Origin: CAZWSC01 sp964636385 | Lineage (GTDB): Bacteria; Eisenbacteria; RBG-16-71-46; CAIMUX01 | Assembly: GCA_964636385.1 (NCBI GenBank) | Contig: CAZWSC010000010.1 | Span: forward strand, 1 to 64,000 | Direction of reading: 5' to 3' | Length of the DNA stretch: 64,000 bases | Shown here: positions 1 through 8,318 of the stretch, in pieces | How positions within the stretch are numbered: position 1 is the stretch's first letter | How the letters are laid out: each line of letters starts with the position of its first letter | Made by a program: the position numbers and the translations under genes | The notes under the pieces: generated by a model | Databases searched by the model: none | Told to the model about the DNA's origin: nothing | What the model saw: only the letters and a program-made list of their open reading frames with translations

Positions 1-80
1 AGCTGAAGATAGAGACGGAAAGCGTGGAAAGAAGGCCTGCAGCATGAGATCCGTGGAGGAGAGCCGTTCACGAGTTCCAA

Positions 81-665
81 CTAAGAATGGGATTGCACCT
101 CGGGCAGGGTGTACTCCATGAACCCGGGCGGAGTCTGTACCCGGTAGTTCTCCACCTGCTCCAGTCTCGTACCGTCAACCTCGAAGATGATGTTCGTGAT
201 CTGATCGGTGAGAGCTTCGATTTCAGCGCGCAGGTCCTCCTCGGTCTCATAATCGCTGACCCGCGGCGAGTTGAACCACCCCGCCAGGTCGACGAAGAGC
301 ATCTTCCCGGACGGAATGGTCGCCCAGCGCTCGTACGTGCCGAAGTACGCAGGCGCAAGGAACCAGACGTTGCCGGACTGCCCGTAAGTGATGTTCTCGC
401 CGGTCTCATCTAGGCCAGGGTTGACATCGACAGGCGCCGACCACAGCCATGCCCACCAGGCGGCCGACCACTCGGCGTAGGTCCTGCCGTGAGGGGAGGC
501 GTCTGGCGGTATGACGCGCAGGCCTGGAGGTCCCGACGCCTGCGTATCGATCAGATCATCCATATGGGCTTCAACGGAGACAGACGGCTTAGTGGTGTCC
601 TGGCTGCAGCCAGAAATGGCAACAGCGATGACAGCCAGGAACGCGATGGTGACGTAGCATCTCAT
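81..665 (-). CDS. Putative lipoprotein of unknown function
   Basis: A 194-residue protein. Its N-terminus is a lipoprotein signal (hydrophobic AFLAVIAVA, then lipobox ISGC with Cys at about residue 20), so it should be lipid-anchored in the envelope. The body holds a Trp-rich segment (EWSAAWWAWLW, about 65-75), GQSGNVWFLAP and a PxGKMLFVDL segment. This pattern is seen in a family of secreted proteins without known function. The C-terminus stops soon after the EYTLPE segment, where relatives, as I recall them, usually continue, so the protein may be short. A GGGGGTGGAAG ribosome site precedes the ATG. The gene has no obvious operon partner. Function unknown. Confidence 0.75.
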   Translation of the reverse strand: MRCYVTIAFLAVIAVAISGCSQDTTKPSVSVEAHMDDLIDTQASGPPGLRVIPPDASPHGRTYAEWSAAWWAWLWSAPVDVNPGLDETGENITYGQSGNVWFLAPAYFGTYERWATIPSGKMLFVDLAGWFNSPRVSDYETEEDLRAEIEALTDQITNIIFEVDGTRLEQVENYRVQTPPGFMEYTLPEVQSHS

Positions 666-1006
666 AATCTTCCACCCCCTTGGACTCGTGATCTCGCTGT
701 GTGCGCAGGGTCAGCTGGCTCGAGCAGCTGTCCCGGCAGCCAGACAGCCACGGACCACTGAGTGAGAAACGGGTTTGTGAGCCACGATAGAGAGTCAGCG
801 CGGAAGATCAGCCATGGAGGCGTATCGGAACATTCATCTCACCCTCCCTTTTTCGCGATCGCTGGATCAGAACTGCGGAGGGTACTCTGACACATACCTG
901 AGACCTGTACAAGAGAGAAGACGCCAGCCAGAAGTCTAGCCAGAGGCACTTCTGGGCACGAAAAAAGGGCCTGCGGGAATCCCGCAAGCCCTTGTCTCCC
1001 AACATG
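666..1006. other. Intergenic region, no gene seen
   Basis: This stretch separates the lipoprotein gene from tRNA-Lys. It holds the ribosome binding site of the lipoprotein gene next to 666 and the tRNA-Lys terminator near 961-993. Short open frames here have no ribosome site or recognisable product. Confidence 0.6.
961..993 (-). terminator. Rho-independent terminator of tRNA-Lys
   Basis: On the minus strand a GC-rich inverted repeat (AAGGGCTTGCGGGA against TCCCGCAGGCCCTT) ends in a run of six T. It lies 14 bases past the tRNA-Lys 3' end, which fits an intrinsic terminator for that monocistronic tRNA. Confidence 0.85.
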
Positions 1007-1080
<74 letters not shown>

Positions 1081-1098
1081 CAAGCGCGACAGTCTGCG

Positions 1099-1128
1099 AC
1101 TCTAGCCCCACTTCCGGCGCGCGGTCAA
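1099..1128 (-). promoter_or_regulatory. Probable sigma70-type promoter of tRNA-Lys
   Basis: On the minus strand TTGACC (1123-1128) is followed after 18 bases by TAGAGT (1099-1104). Transcription would start about 10 bases before the tRNA 5' end at 1080. The -35 box is good and the -10 box is moderate. Confidence 0.55.
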
Positions 1129-1220
1129 GGAAGAATCCCGCGCGCGTTACAGACGACCTCGCCATGCATACGCTTCGCCGTCTGCGCCGGCCGGACGGAT
1201 TCACGCCCGCGCAGGCCAGG

Positions 1221-1679
1221 TCAGAACGGCAGGTCGTTGTCGTCCTCGATGAAGTCAGGACCGCCCGAATCAGCGGGGCCGGGCGAATCCGCAGGACCGG
1301 CGAAGCGTTCGCTGCGTTCGCCCCCGCCCTGGCCGGAATCGCCCCCGCGACCGCCGAGCATCAGCATGTTCTGGCCGATGATCTCGGTCGTGTAGCGCTT
1401 GTTTCCCTGCTGATCCTGCCACTGGCGCGTCTGGATCCGCCCCTCCACGTACATGCGTGATCCCTTGCGAAGGTACTCGTTGGCCACCTCGGCCAGTCGC
1501 CCCCACAGCACGATCCTGTGCCACTCAGTGCGCTCCTGCTGCGGCTGGCCGTCCTTGCCTCCCCATACCTCGTTGGTAGCGAGGTTGAAGCTGGCCACGG
1601 CCTGCCCGCTGGCAGTGTGGCGCAATTCGGGATCGGACCCGAGGTTCCCGATAAGCATCGCCTTGTTCAGACTCTTCAT
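1221..1679 (-). CDS. ssb: Single-stranded DNA-binding protein SSB
   Basis: A 152-residue protein that coats single-stranded DNA in replication, repair and recombination. The N-terminal OB fold (residues 1-110) starts MKSLNKAMLIGNLGSDPELR and includes the SSB segments ASFNLATNEVW and TEWHRIVLWG. A Gly-rich disordered linker follows. The C-terminus is the acidic tip DDNDLPF that recruits partner proteins. The start at 1679 is chosen because AGGAGG lies 5 bases upstream and the product begins where the family begins; the longer open frame has no ribosome site. The divergent space upstream holds a perfect ACAGTAC-C-GTACTGT palindrome that might be an operator shared with the tRNA cluster. Confidence 0.95.
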   Translation of the reverse strand: MKSLNKAMLIGNLGSDPELRHTASGQAVASFNLATNEVWGGKDGQPQQERTEWHRIVLWGRLAEVANEYLRKGSRMYVEGRIQTRQWQDQQGNKRYTTEIIGQNMLMLGGRGGDSGQGGGERSERFAGPADSPGPADSGGPDFIEDDNDLPF

Positions 1680-1820
1680 GCGGCTCCTCCTGTGCGCCGG
1701 ATGTTTCCCTTCCCACCGGCCGGCGCTTCTGTGGCCCTGCATCTTCCCCGATCTGCCGCCTCAACGGACCCCGCCGTTTTCGGAGAGAGAACGGAAAGAG
1801 GCCGGGGCCATGTTGTGCTA

Positions 1821-1850
1821 TTGACTAACCGGCCGACAGTACCGTACTGT
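1821..1850 (+). promoter_or_regulatory. Probable promoter of the tRNA-Pro/His/Arg cluster with an embedded palindrome
   Basis: TTGACT (1821-1826) and TACTGT (1845-1850) are 18 bases apart and 24 bases from the start of tRNA-Pro. A perfect palindrome, ACAGTAC-C-GTACTGT, covers 1836-1850 and so overlaps the -10 box. A protein bound there could repress the tRNA promoter or act on the divergent ssb gene. The regulator is unknown. Confidence 0.55.
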
Positions 1851-1873
1851 TGCCGATGCTTGTCCACCGGTAT

Positions 1874-1947
1874 CGGGGTGTGGCGCAGTCCGGTAGCGCA
1901 CCTGCTTTGGGAGCAGGGGGCCGGAGGTTCAAATCCTCTCACCCCGA
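1874..1947 (+). tRNA. tRNA-Pro (TGG)
   Basis: Acceptor CGGGGTG pairs with CACCCCG. The anticodon stem CCTGC/GCAGG encloses loop TTTGGGA with anticodon TGG, and the T-arm has GGTTCAAATCC. The discriminator is A and CCA is not encoded. It is the first of three tandem tRNA genes. Confidence 0.95.
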
Positions 1948-1981
1948 AGGCCTCCGGGAGGCATTCCCGCGCGTTGACGGT

Positions 1982-2058
1982 GGTGGGTGTAGCTCAGTTG
2001 GTAGAGCACTGGATTGTGGTTCCAGTTGCCGTGGGTTCGAAACCCATCACCCACCCCA
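1982..2058 (+). tRNA. tRNA-His (GTG)
   Basis: Acceptor GTGGGTG pairs with CACCCAC. The extra G at position -1 (1982) faces discriminator C (2055), the hallmark of tRNA-His. Anticodon stem CTGGA/TCCAG carries GTG. The 3' CCA is encoded (2056-2058), unlike its two neighbours. It is the second gene of the tRNA cluster. Confidence 0.95.
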
Positions 2059-2068
2059 CTGTTTTCCT

Positions 2069-2142
2069 GCGCCTGTAGCTCAGTCGGATAGAGCAACGGA
2101 TTTCTAATCCGTCGGCCGCAGGTTCGAGTCCTGCCAGGCGCG
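2069..2142 (+). tRNA. tRNA-Arg (TCT)
   Basis: Acceptor GCGCCTG pairs with CAGGCGC. Anticodon stem ACGGA/TCCGT carries TCT, which reads AGA/AGG. The T-arm is GCAGGTTCGAGTCCTGC. The discriminator is G and no CCA is encoded. It is the third gene of the cluster, 10 bases after tRNA-His. Confidence 0.95.
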
Positions 2143-2211
2143 CACCCCCGCCGGTTCACCGACACCCGGCTCCATGCGGGTCAAGCCCCGTGCCATCGGA
2201 GCCGTCATGCG

Positions 2212-2814
2212 TCACGCAGGCCCGTGCCAATCCCGCAGCAGATCCCGCGCCTTGAGCAACGCCCGCCCCCGGTGGCTGCACGATTGCTTCTCCTCGAGTG
2301 ACATCTCCGCGAAGCTCTTCCCCAGTTCCGGCACCAGGAAGACAGGGTCGTACCCGAATCCTTCGCTGCCCCTCCGCTCCCACAGGATCACTCCCTCGGA
2401 GATCCCCTCCACGATCTGCACCCGCCCTCCGGGTTCGACGATGGCGATCACGCAGCGGAACCGGGCCGTCCGCCTGTCCTCGGGCACTCCGCCCATCTCG
2501 CGCAGCAGCCTGTCGACATTCTGCGCGTAAGTGGCCCGCTCCCCCGCATACCTGCCGCTTCTGACGCCGGGCGCGCCGCCCATGGCGTCGACCTCAAGCC
2601 CGGTGTCGTCGGCCAGACACAGAAGCCCCGTCCGCCCGGCTGCGGTGTGCGCCTTGAGCAGGGCGTTCTCCTCCAGGGTTGCGCCGGTCTCCTCAACCTC
2701 CGGCCACTCGCCCAGCTCCGCCAGGGCGCGCACGCGAAGCGGCAGGCCGGCCAGGGCGTGAGAGAGCTCGCGCACCTTGTCGCGATTGCTGGTGGCGAGG
2801 ACAAGATCGATCAA
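2212..2814 (-). CDS. rdgB: RdgB/HAM1 family dITP/XTP pyrophosphatase
   Basis: A 200-residue house-cleaning enzyme that hydrolyses dITP, dXTP and ITP to monophosphates, keeping deaminated purines out of nucleic acids. Family signatures are LVLATSNRDKVREL at the start, GATLEENALLKA, LADDTGLEVDAMGGAPGVRSGRYAG, GFGYDPVF and AEMSLEEKQSCSHRGRAL. The start is the TTG at 2814, which puts the conserved first strand at residue 3, has GGAGG just upstream and gives the normal family length. It starts 28 bases after the stop of the membrane glycosyltransferase gene and is probably co-transcribed with it. Confidence 0.93.
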   Translation of the reverse strand: MIDLVLATSNRDKVRELSHALAGLPLRVRALAELGEWPEVEETGATLEENALLKAHTAAGRTGLLCLADDTGLEVDAMGGAPGVRSGRYAGERATYAQNVDRLLREMGGVPEDRRTARFRCVIAIVEPGGRVQIVEGISEGVILWERRGSEGFGYDPVFLVPELGKSFAEMSLEEKQSCSHRGRALLKARDLLRDWHGPA

Positions 2815-2842
2815 GATGCCTCCAGAGGGTAAAGGCGTTGCA

Positions 2843-4351
2843 TCACTGCCTCCTCTCCCAGAGGACCAGGCTGCCGAGCTCGAGATCGACGGGCCCGAAC
2901 TCGCCTGGAGGAGTGCGACCCTCTGGGAGAATCCAGAAGTCACGCGCGCTGGCTTCGGGGCCGGAGTCCAGGCTCACCTGCAGGTAGCGATAGTATGAAG
3001 CACGGATGAGGTGGTTCATTCCCGTCTCTGGATCCGTACCCACGATCGTCCCCTTGGGCAGGACTGTCCCAAGCATCTTGATCTCATGGTAGCGGTCCTT
3101 GTCGCGGTATGGCTTGCCGAGGGACGCCGCGCTCACCAAGCTGACCAGCAGGGTCACCGTGGCGGCTCCGGCAAGGAGATGGACCGAACCTGGCGACACG
3201 AACCTGCGTGAGTCGGCTCGTGCAGCCCACGTTCGGACAATCGCCGCAAGGGGCAGGCCAAACCCCAGAGCGAAAAATGCGTATGAAGGGACCAGGTAGA
3301 AGGCCCTCTGCTTGTGGCTCACAGATATCGGAAGCGTTGCCGCCAGGCCGATCAGGATGCACCCAACCGCAGTTCTGACCATGGACTCTTGTGAGCTTCC
3401 CGTTGCATCCAGCAGGGCACCAAGGCCCCGATGGGGGCCCGCGGTATTCCTCCGCAGGCGGACATACGAGACCAGGGCAGCACCAGCCACCATGCAGATT
3501 GCGGGAAGAAGGGCCCGGAACAGGGAAGTCACTATGTACAGGCGCCCCGAAGACTCCGCAGAGTGTGTGGATCGGACGCCGCTCAACGCCGGACCGAGAT
3601 GTGAATCCAGATAACCCTGAAGATTCGCACGGGCTGCGTCATTCAGCCAGAGGAGGCAGAGGAGCAATGCTGCCGTCAAGCCAGTGCCGAGGCTTACAAC
3701 AACTGCCCGACGAATCCGCCCCCTGCTGCGGGCCAGCTCCAGGAGGGTTGCAGCCGCAATCGGGAACAGGCCCACCGGCCCCTTGCTGAGGACTCCTCCG
3801 ACAACGCAGACACCCGCCAGCATCGTGGCAATGAAGGCCCTGCGCCGGCCTCCATCCATGGCTGCGAACCCCAGGATCGACGCCGCAAGAACGAAAACCG
3901 CCAGGGTGTTTTCCAGAATGTTGTGGTGATACGCCCACGGCCACCTGGGGATGGAGATCCAGATCAAGGCTGGAACCCACGCGTACATGGCAAGGTGTCT
4001 GACTTCTGCGGTCAGGAGGCGCCATGCCGCCCAGATGAGTGCAAGAGCCATAACTGCAGTACTGACCGAGTATGCCTTTTCAACGATGAAGTGATCGCCG
4101 AAGACCCTGAACCAGAGCGACTGGAGCATGAAGACGAGGGGTGGCTGTTCAAGAAACACCGGCCACGAAGTGCTGGTGTAGAACGGACGCCATGCCTCCC
4201 CCTGCCCGAAGGCCAGGTTTCGGCTGATCGTCGCGTAGGTTACCCCGTCCAGGAACATCCCCCAGGACACGGCCCGTGGGATCAGGAGCGCGGCAAACGC
4301 TGCAAGTACAACGAACCAACCCAGCCGCCTCAGTCTTTCGTGAATATCCAT
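2843..4351 (-). CDS. Integral membrane glycosyltransferase, PMT/ArnT-like (GT39/GT83 type)
   Basis: A 502-residue polytopic membrane protein. The first membrane segment (about 11-30) is followed by a loop with FLDGVTYATISRNLAFGQG, which carries the Asp of the ArnT/PMT GT-C fold, and about ten further hydrophobic segments. The C-terminal loop (about 415-500) is soluble and periplasmic. Such enzymes move a sugar from a polyprenyl-phosphate carrier to lipid or protein acceptors outside the inner membrane. The acceptor cannot be told here. The start at 4351 follows an AGGGTGAGGG element; an upstream ATG at 4396 lacks a ribosome site. It lies between rph and rdgB on the same strand. Confidence 0.8.
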   Translation of the reverse strand: MDIHERLRRLGWFVVLAAFAALLIPRAVSWGMFLDGVTYATISRNLAFGQGEAWRPFYTSTSWPVFLEQPPLVFMLQSLWFRVFGDHFIVEKAYSVSTAVMALALIWAAWRLLTAEVRHLAMYAWVPALIWISIPRWPWAYHHNILENTLAVFVLAASILGFAAMDGGRRRAFIATMLAGVCVVGGVLSKGPVGLFPIAAATLLELARSRGRIRRAVVVSLGTGLTAALLLCLLWLNDAARANLQGYLDSHLGPALSGVRSTHSAESSGRLYIVTSLFRALLPAICMVAGAALVSYVRLRRNTAGPHRGLGALLDATGSSQESMVRTAVGCILIGLAATLPISVSHKQRAFYLVPSYAFFALGFGLPLAAIVRTWAARADSRRFVSPGSVHLLAGAATVTLLVSLVSAASLGKPYRDKDRYHEIKMLGTVLPKGTIVGTDPETGMNHLIRASYYRYLQVSLDSGPEASARDFWILPEGRTPPGEFGPVDLELGSLVLWERRQ

Positions 4352-4479
4352 TGCCCTCACCCTGTCAGAATCCCGATGGGCGCCTGGTAACTCCATTCGG
4401 CTCGGTCCTGCAGGACTCGTCTACGGCGCAGGTACGTCGCTGCATCGCGTGGAGCCCGGTGCGATCCGGAACCCCCGCC

Positions 4480-5226
4480 TCACACCCTCCCGCTCAGCAG
4501 AATCCCGGCCGGTCTCGGAGGCGCGCTCAGGCAGCGCTCCTGAAGTCGCGTGATCTCTGCAATCCCCGCCAGGGCGACGCCAACCATCTCCTGCATCTCC
4601 GTCTCGGAGAAGGTCCCGGTCTCCGCCGTGCCCTGCACCTCCACAAGCCGGCCCGAACCGGTCGCCACAACGTTGAAGTCGACATCGGCGGAGGAATCCT
4701 CCTCGTAGCAGAGATCGAGCAGGATCCCGTCGCCCACTCTTCCAACGCTGATCGCGGCCACCGAGTCCAGGAACGGATCTTCGGCGATGCGCTCTTCCGA
4801 TCGAAGGTGATCCACCGCCTCGCGAAGCGCCACGTAGGCTGCGTTGATCGCAGCGGTCCGCGTGCCTCCGTCGGCGTCGAGCACATCGCAGTCGAGTGTG
4901 ATCGTGATCTCCCCCAGGCATGTCAGGTCGATGACAGACCTGAGCGACCGCCCGATCAGGCGGGAGATCTCCATCTCCCGGCCGCTGGTCCTTCCGCGTG
5001 GAATGCGATCCTGAACGGATCCCGGGAGCATACCGTACTCAGCCGTGACCCATCCCTTGCCTGCACCCCGCAGGAAGCCCGGCACCTTACCATCCACGCT
5101 CGCCGAGCACAGGACCTGCGTACTCCCGCTTCGGATCAGCGCCGATCCCGCAGGCAGCCTGAGGCACGAACGCACAAGGCGCGTCTGCCGCAGCGTCCGG
5201 GGCGATCTCTTCTCTTCCCGCTTCAT
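4480..5226 (-). CDS. rph: Ribonuclease PH
   Basis: A 248-residue phosphorolytic 3'-to-5' exoribonuclease that trims tRNA 3' ends and works as a ring-shaped hexamer. The signatures TQVLCSASVDGKVPGFL, GWVTAEYGMLPGS, REMEISRLIGRSLRSV, ITLDCDVLDADGGTRTAAI and DLCYEEDSSADVDFNVV are all present, and the length is normal. A GAGGAG site precedes the ATG. Trimming may matter here because at least three nearby tRNA genes lack an encoded CCA and need exact 3' ends for CCA addition. It lies 44 bases downstream of murI on the same strand. Confidence 0.95.
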   Translation of the reverse strand: MKREEKRSPRTLRQTRLVRSCLRLPAGSALIRSGSTQVLCSASVDGKVPGFLRGAGKGWVTAEYGMLPGSVQDRIPRGRTSGREMEISRLIGRSLRSVIDLTCLGEITITLDCDVLDADGGTRTAAINAAYVALREAVDHLRSEERIAEDPFLDSVAAISVGRVGDGILLDLCYEEDSSADVDFNVVATGSGRLVEVQGTAETGTFSETEMQEMVGVALAGIAEITRLQERCLSAPPRPAGILLSGRV

Positions 5227-5270
5227 CCTGTGCTCCTCAGCTCCCGCCGTCAGGCATGCGCGCTGTCACG

Positions 5271-6110
5271 CTACCGCTCATACCACGGCAGATCGCCCTG
5301 GTCCACGCGCTCCACGTCCAGGAAAGGACAGCCCAGGAAGCGGCTCCCCACGTGGTTGAACCGGTCGGGGACGTCGCTCACGTAGAATCTGCGCCCCCCG
5401 GCGCCGGAGGCCGGATCGCGCAGGAGGCCGTACTCCCCGAGCATCCGCCTGACGAGGCCTACGGTCTCTTCCGCCGTATCCACCAGTGTGACATCCGGGC
5501 CGGCCACCCCTGCTATCGTCTCCTTCAGAAGCGGATAGTGCGTACAGCCGAGTATCAGCGTGTCGATCCCGGATTCGAGCAATGGATCGAGATACACATG
5601 GGCGATCTGTTCCACGACAGATCCGTCCGTCCATCCCTCCTCGGCCAGGGGAACGAAGAGGGGGCAGGCCCCGGACACCACGCCGCAACGTGGATCAGCC
5701 TCCAGGATCATCTTCTCGTAGGCCCCTGACGCGACAGTGGCTGAGGTGCCGATGACGCCGATCCTTCGGTTCCTCGTTGCTGCCAGGGCAGCGGACACGC
5801 CCGGCTCGATCACGCCGGTCATCGGCAGGTCGAAACGCCCGCGAAGCACAGGCATTGCCACCGAGCTGGCGGTATTGCAGGCGACGACCAGGAACTTGAT
5901 CCCCCGCCTGATCAGGAACCTGGCATTCTCGACCGAGAAACGCGTTACTGTCTCCGCCGACTTGGTCCCGTAAGGGACCCGCGCCGAATCTCCGAAGTAG
6001 ACGATGTGCTCCCCGGGAAGGCGCTCCATCAGGCGGCGCACAACTGTGAGGCCGCCTATTCCGGAATCGAAGACGCCTATCGGGCGTTCATCTGTGCGGG
6101 TCGCAGGCAT
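5271..6110 (-). CDS. murI: Glutamate racemase
   Basis: A 279-residue enzyme that makes D-glutamate for peptidoglycan. The N-terminus GVFDSGIGGLTVV is the family signature. The two catalytic cysteines are in place: Cys78 in VVACNTAS and Cys189 in LGCTHYPLL. The nucleotide and substrate loops (YFGDSARVPYG, IGVIGTSATV) are intact. It sits 12 bases downstream of the GerMN gene and upstream of rph, so it probably belongs to one minus-strand operon with the amidase-like gene and smpB. Confidence 0.95.
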   Translation of the reverse strand: MPATRTDERPIGVFDSGIGGLTVVRRLMERLPGEHIVYFGDSARVPYGTKSAETVTRFSVENARFLIRRGIKFLVVACNTASSVAMPVLRGRFDLPMTGVIEPGVSAALAATRNRRIGVIGTSATVASGAYEKMILEADPRCGVVSGACPLFVPLAEEGWTDGSVVEQIAHVYLDPLLESGIDTLILGCTHYPLLKETIAGVAGPDVTLVDTAEETVGLVRRMLGEYGLLRDPASGAGGRRFYVSDVPDRFNHVGSRFLGCPFLDVERVDQGDLPWYER

Positions 6111-6122
6111 TGTGCGTGGAGG

Positions 6123-6692
6123 TTACCGCAGTGCAGCATCAAGGGGAAACTGTTCCGGGCCGACCGGCTCTTCCAGGTCTATGTACCCTGCAAGACTCGT
6201 TATGACCTGCCCGTCGATCATGAAGCGGATGCGCCGGATCTCGGGAAAGTTCCCGGTGACCGTGTGCACAATGGATGCGATCACCAGCCACTCCTCCGCG
6301 GGCCGGGCACGCCGCTGCCCCAGGAACGCACGGTTGAAGTCCAGGTACGCCAGCCCCCACGGATCCACGAACGCCTCGTTGAGCCGCGTCTGCGACGGCA
6401 GCACCGGCGCTCCTGCGATAAGGGGCCCTGACGCCAGCTCGCGTACGCATATGCGAAGCCTCTCGGTCATGTCGCGGCCCGAGGCAACCACCCTCTCCTC
6501 GGTCAGCATGCGATAGCTGAGCGGATCGCCGAAGAAGAGACGCACACTCTCCAGCCTTGGGTCCTCCAGCAGGCCGGACGGTCCCGGAACCAGGCTTGCG
6601 CGATCCTCGATCCGGCTGCGCCCCAGGAAGAAGAGCAGGGTTGCCGCCGCGAGCACCAGGATCGGAAGGACTATCAGCAGGCGGCGCGTCAT
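6123..6692 (-). CDS. GerMN domain protein, membrane anchored
   Basis: A 189-residue protein with an N-terminal membrane anchor or signal (LLIVLPILVLAAATLLFFLG) and a GerMN domain (about 45-185): LFFGDPLSYRMLTEERVVASG, then ELASGP and LPSQTRLNEAFVD, and AYLDFNRAF. GerMN domains occur in spore-germination proteins and in many envelope proteins of non-sporulating bacteria, often beside cell-wall amidases. Here the gene follows the amidase-like gene by 12 bases, the same pairing. A role in envelope or cell-wall remodelling is inferred; sporulation is not implied. Confidence 0.82.
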   Translation of the reverse strand: MTRRLLIVLPILVLAAATLLFFLGRSRIEDRASLVPGPSGLLEDPRLESVRLFFGDPLSYRMLTEERVVASGRDMTERLRICVRELASGPLIAGAPVLPSQTRLNEAFVDPWGLAYLDFNRAFLGQRRARPAEEWLVIASIVHTVTGNFPEIRRIRFMIDGQVITSLAGYIDLEEPVGPEQFPLDAALR

Positions 6693-6704
6693 GATTGCCT
6701 CCGG

Positions 6705-8318
6705 TTACCTCACCGACGAGGCGGTGAGAAACTCGTCGATGCCGAACGACAGGTTCCGGACCAGCCTCTGCAGCGCATCAGGATCGCACATGAGGTCGAG
6801 TGCCTCCAGATCCTCGGCGAGCCCCGGGCTGATCATGACAGCCGGCATGTCGACTCCGCGAAAAACCCGCGCAGGATGTGACGTGATGCGAACCGGCCGC
6901 CCCTCCCAGTCATGGCCCAGGTGCTCTGACAGTGTCCTCGCCAGGCGCATCGAAGACCTCTGGTGGAGCCTCGCTGTCTGCCCCCATGGCACGATGCGAC
7001 CGGTAAGGAGTTCGATATCCCTGTACTCCCTGCCCTGGCTGCCGCCGGGTCCTGACATGCCTGCCTCGTCTCCCGGCACGACCCAATGCGGGGCAGGCAA
7101 GGGGGTGACCAGGAGCATTTCCCGGACTCCCGACCCGGGCCAGTGCTCCAGGCGGAAGCCGATCCAGCAGTCCGCAGGTTGTACAGCCGGAATCTCGGGA
7201 GTCCCGGCCGGGGAGTGGAAGCGGCCGGTCGCGGCCCTGTCCCTCAGCAGTATCACATTGTGGCCGAATCCGGTCTCGAGGTTGTGTTGGAGGGTTCTCG
7301 CAAGGGTCTCGAGGCAGTATGCCCTTCCCGACACAAGCTCCGCCGCGGGAGGAATCTCTATCACTACGGTCCGGCCGGCCGAACCGCCCCTGGTCAGGGC
7401 CGGCGGTGCGTCCAGGTAGGCTCCCAGGGGAGAAAACCGCCCACGCACGACATCGCGCGACCTGCGCGTCAGCCTGATATCGTGCACCCCGCCACGCAGG
7501 TACTCCGGCATGAGGCCCAGCCAGACCGGTGCCACGGCGAAGACCAGCTCCGCCCCGCAGGCAGTCCGCTGGAAACGCGCGAGACGTATCCCTTCGGGCA
7601 GATCCTGCGGGGGGATGAAGTCCATCGGCAGCGATGTCCCCCGTATGTCAACGTGCAGTTCGCCGATCGGATCCCATCGGAGCCTCAGGGAGTCCTCCCC
7701 CACTGGCGTGAATGACAGCACGGTGGAGCCGGCGCTCTCGGTCCAGGTAATCGGCCGCAGGAGACGGCCTGATGGCCGGATCGTCAGACTCCCCCTCTGC
7801 GGATCCCAGACGGCCTGATCCCCCATCAGTGGCAGCAGTATCCCCTCGATAAACCCTGTGGAGATCCAGACCTGTTCCTCTGCGTACCTGACCGGTGCCG
7901 GAAGCTGAACCGGGGTTCCCTCGACCCAGAACACCTGCGTGTCCAGCACCAGCAGAACCTTCGTGGAGCCAACCCACACGCTTCCCCGCCATGTCTCGGG
8001 GTTCCACTGGAAGCCGCCGCCACAGATACTGCCCAGGTCGGGCAGGGAGATATAGGAGCCCTCGGGCCTCTGGATAACCCGCACGGCGATGTCGCGCCTG
8101 CCATCGCCGAAACGCACCCGGATGGAATCCAGTCCTGCGTGGAGAACCGCGTTGCGGTGAGCCGCATCGGTGAACGGGAAGGCGCCTGGTTCGCGACTCC
8201 ATTCTTCCGGCAGATCCCGCCCCACCACGGTGTGGGTGTCCTGCGCCTGGGTCCCTGCAGCCAGGATCCCCAGGATGAGCGGGAGCCATGCCAGGGTTCT
8301 GTGGTGGGGCCTTGTCAC
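6705..8318 (-). CDS. Secreted amidase_3-like protein with degenerate catalytic domain
   Basis: A 537-residue secreted protein with a signal peptide (residues 1-25, ending TQA-Q). The middle (about 60-180) resembles the copper-amine-oxidase N-terminal-like domain that often precedes N-acetylmuramoyl-L-alanine amidases. The C-terminal third follows the amidase_3 layout: VVIEIPPAAELVSGRAYCLETLARTL, then VILLRDR and finally MPAVMISPGL. The usual zinc motif DPGHGG is replaced by EIPPAAE, so the zinc site looks lost and it may be a pseudoenzyme that binds or regulates. Its ATG overlaps the smpB stop by four bases (ATGA), so translation is probably coupled. Confidence 0.7.
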   Translation of the reverse strand: MTRPHHRTLAWLPLILGILAAGTQAQDTHTVVGRDLPEEWSREPGAFPFTDAAHRNAVLHAGLDSIRVRFGDGRRDIAVRVIQRPEGSYISLPDLGSICGGGFQWNPETWRGSVWVGSTKVLLVLDTQVFWVEGTPVQLPAPVRYAEEQVWISTGFIEGILLPLMGDQAVWDPQRGSLTIRPSGRLLRPITWTESAGSTVLSFTPVGEDSLRLRWDPIGELHVDIRGTSLPMDFIPPQDLPEGIRLARFQRTACGAELVFAVAPVWLGLMPEYLRGGVHDIRLTRRSRDVVRGRFSPLGAYLDAPPALTRGGSAGRTVVIEIPPAAELVSGRAYCLETLARTLQHNLETGFGHNVILLRDRAATGRFHSPAGTPEIPAVQPADCWIGFRLEHWPGSGVREMLLVTPLPAPHWVVPGDEAGMSGPGGSQGREYRDIELLTGRIVPWGQTARLHQRSSMRLARTLSEHLGHDWEGRPVRITSHPARVFRGVDMPAVMISPGLAEDLEALDLMCDPDALQRLVRNLSFGIDEFLTASSVR

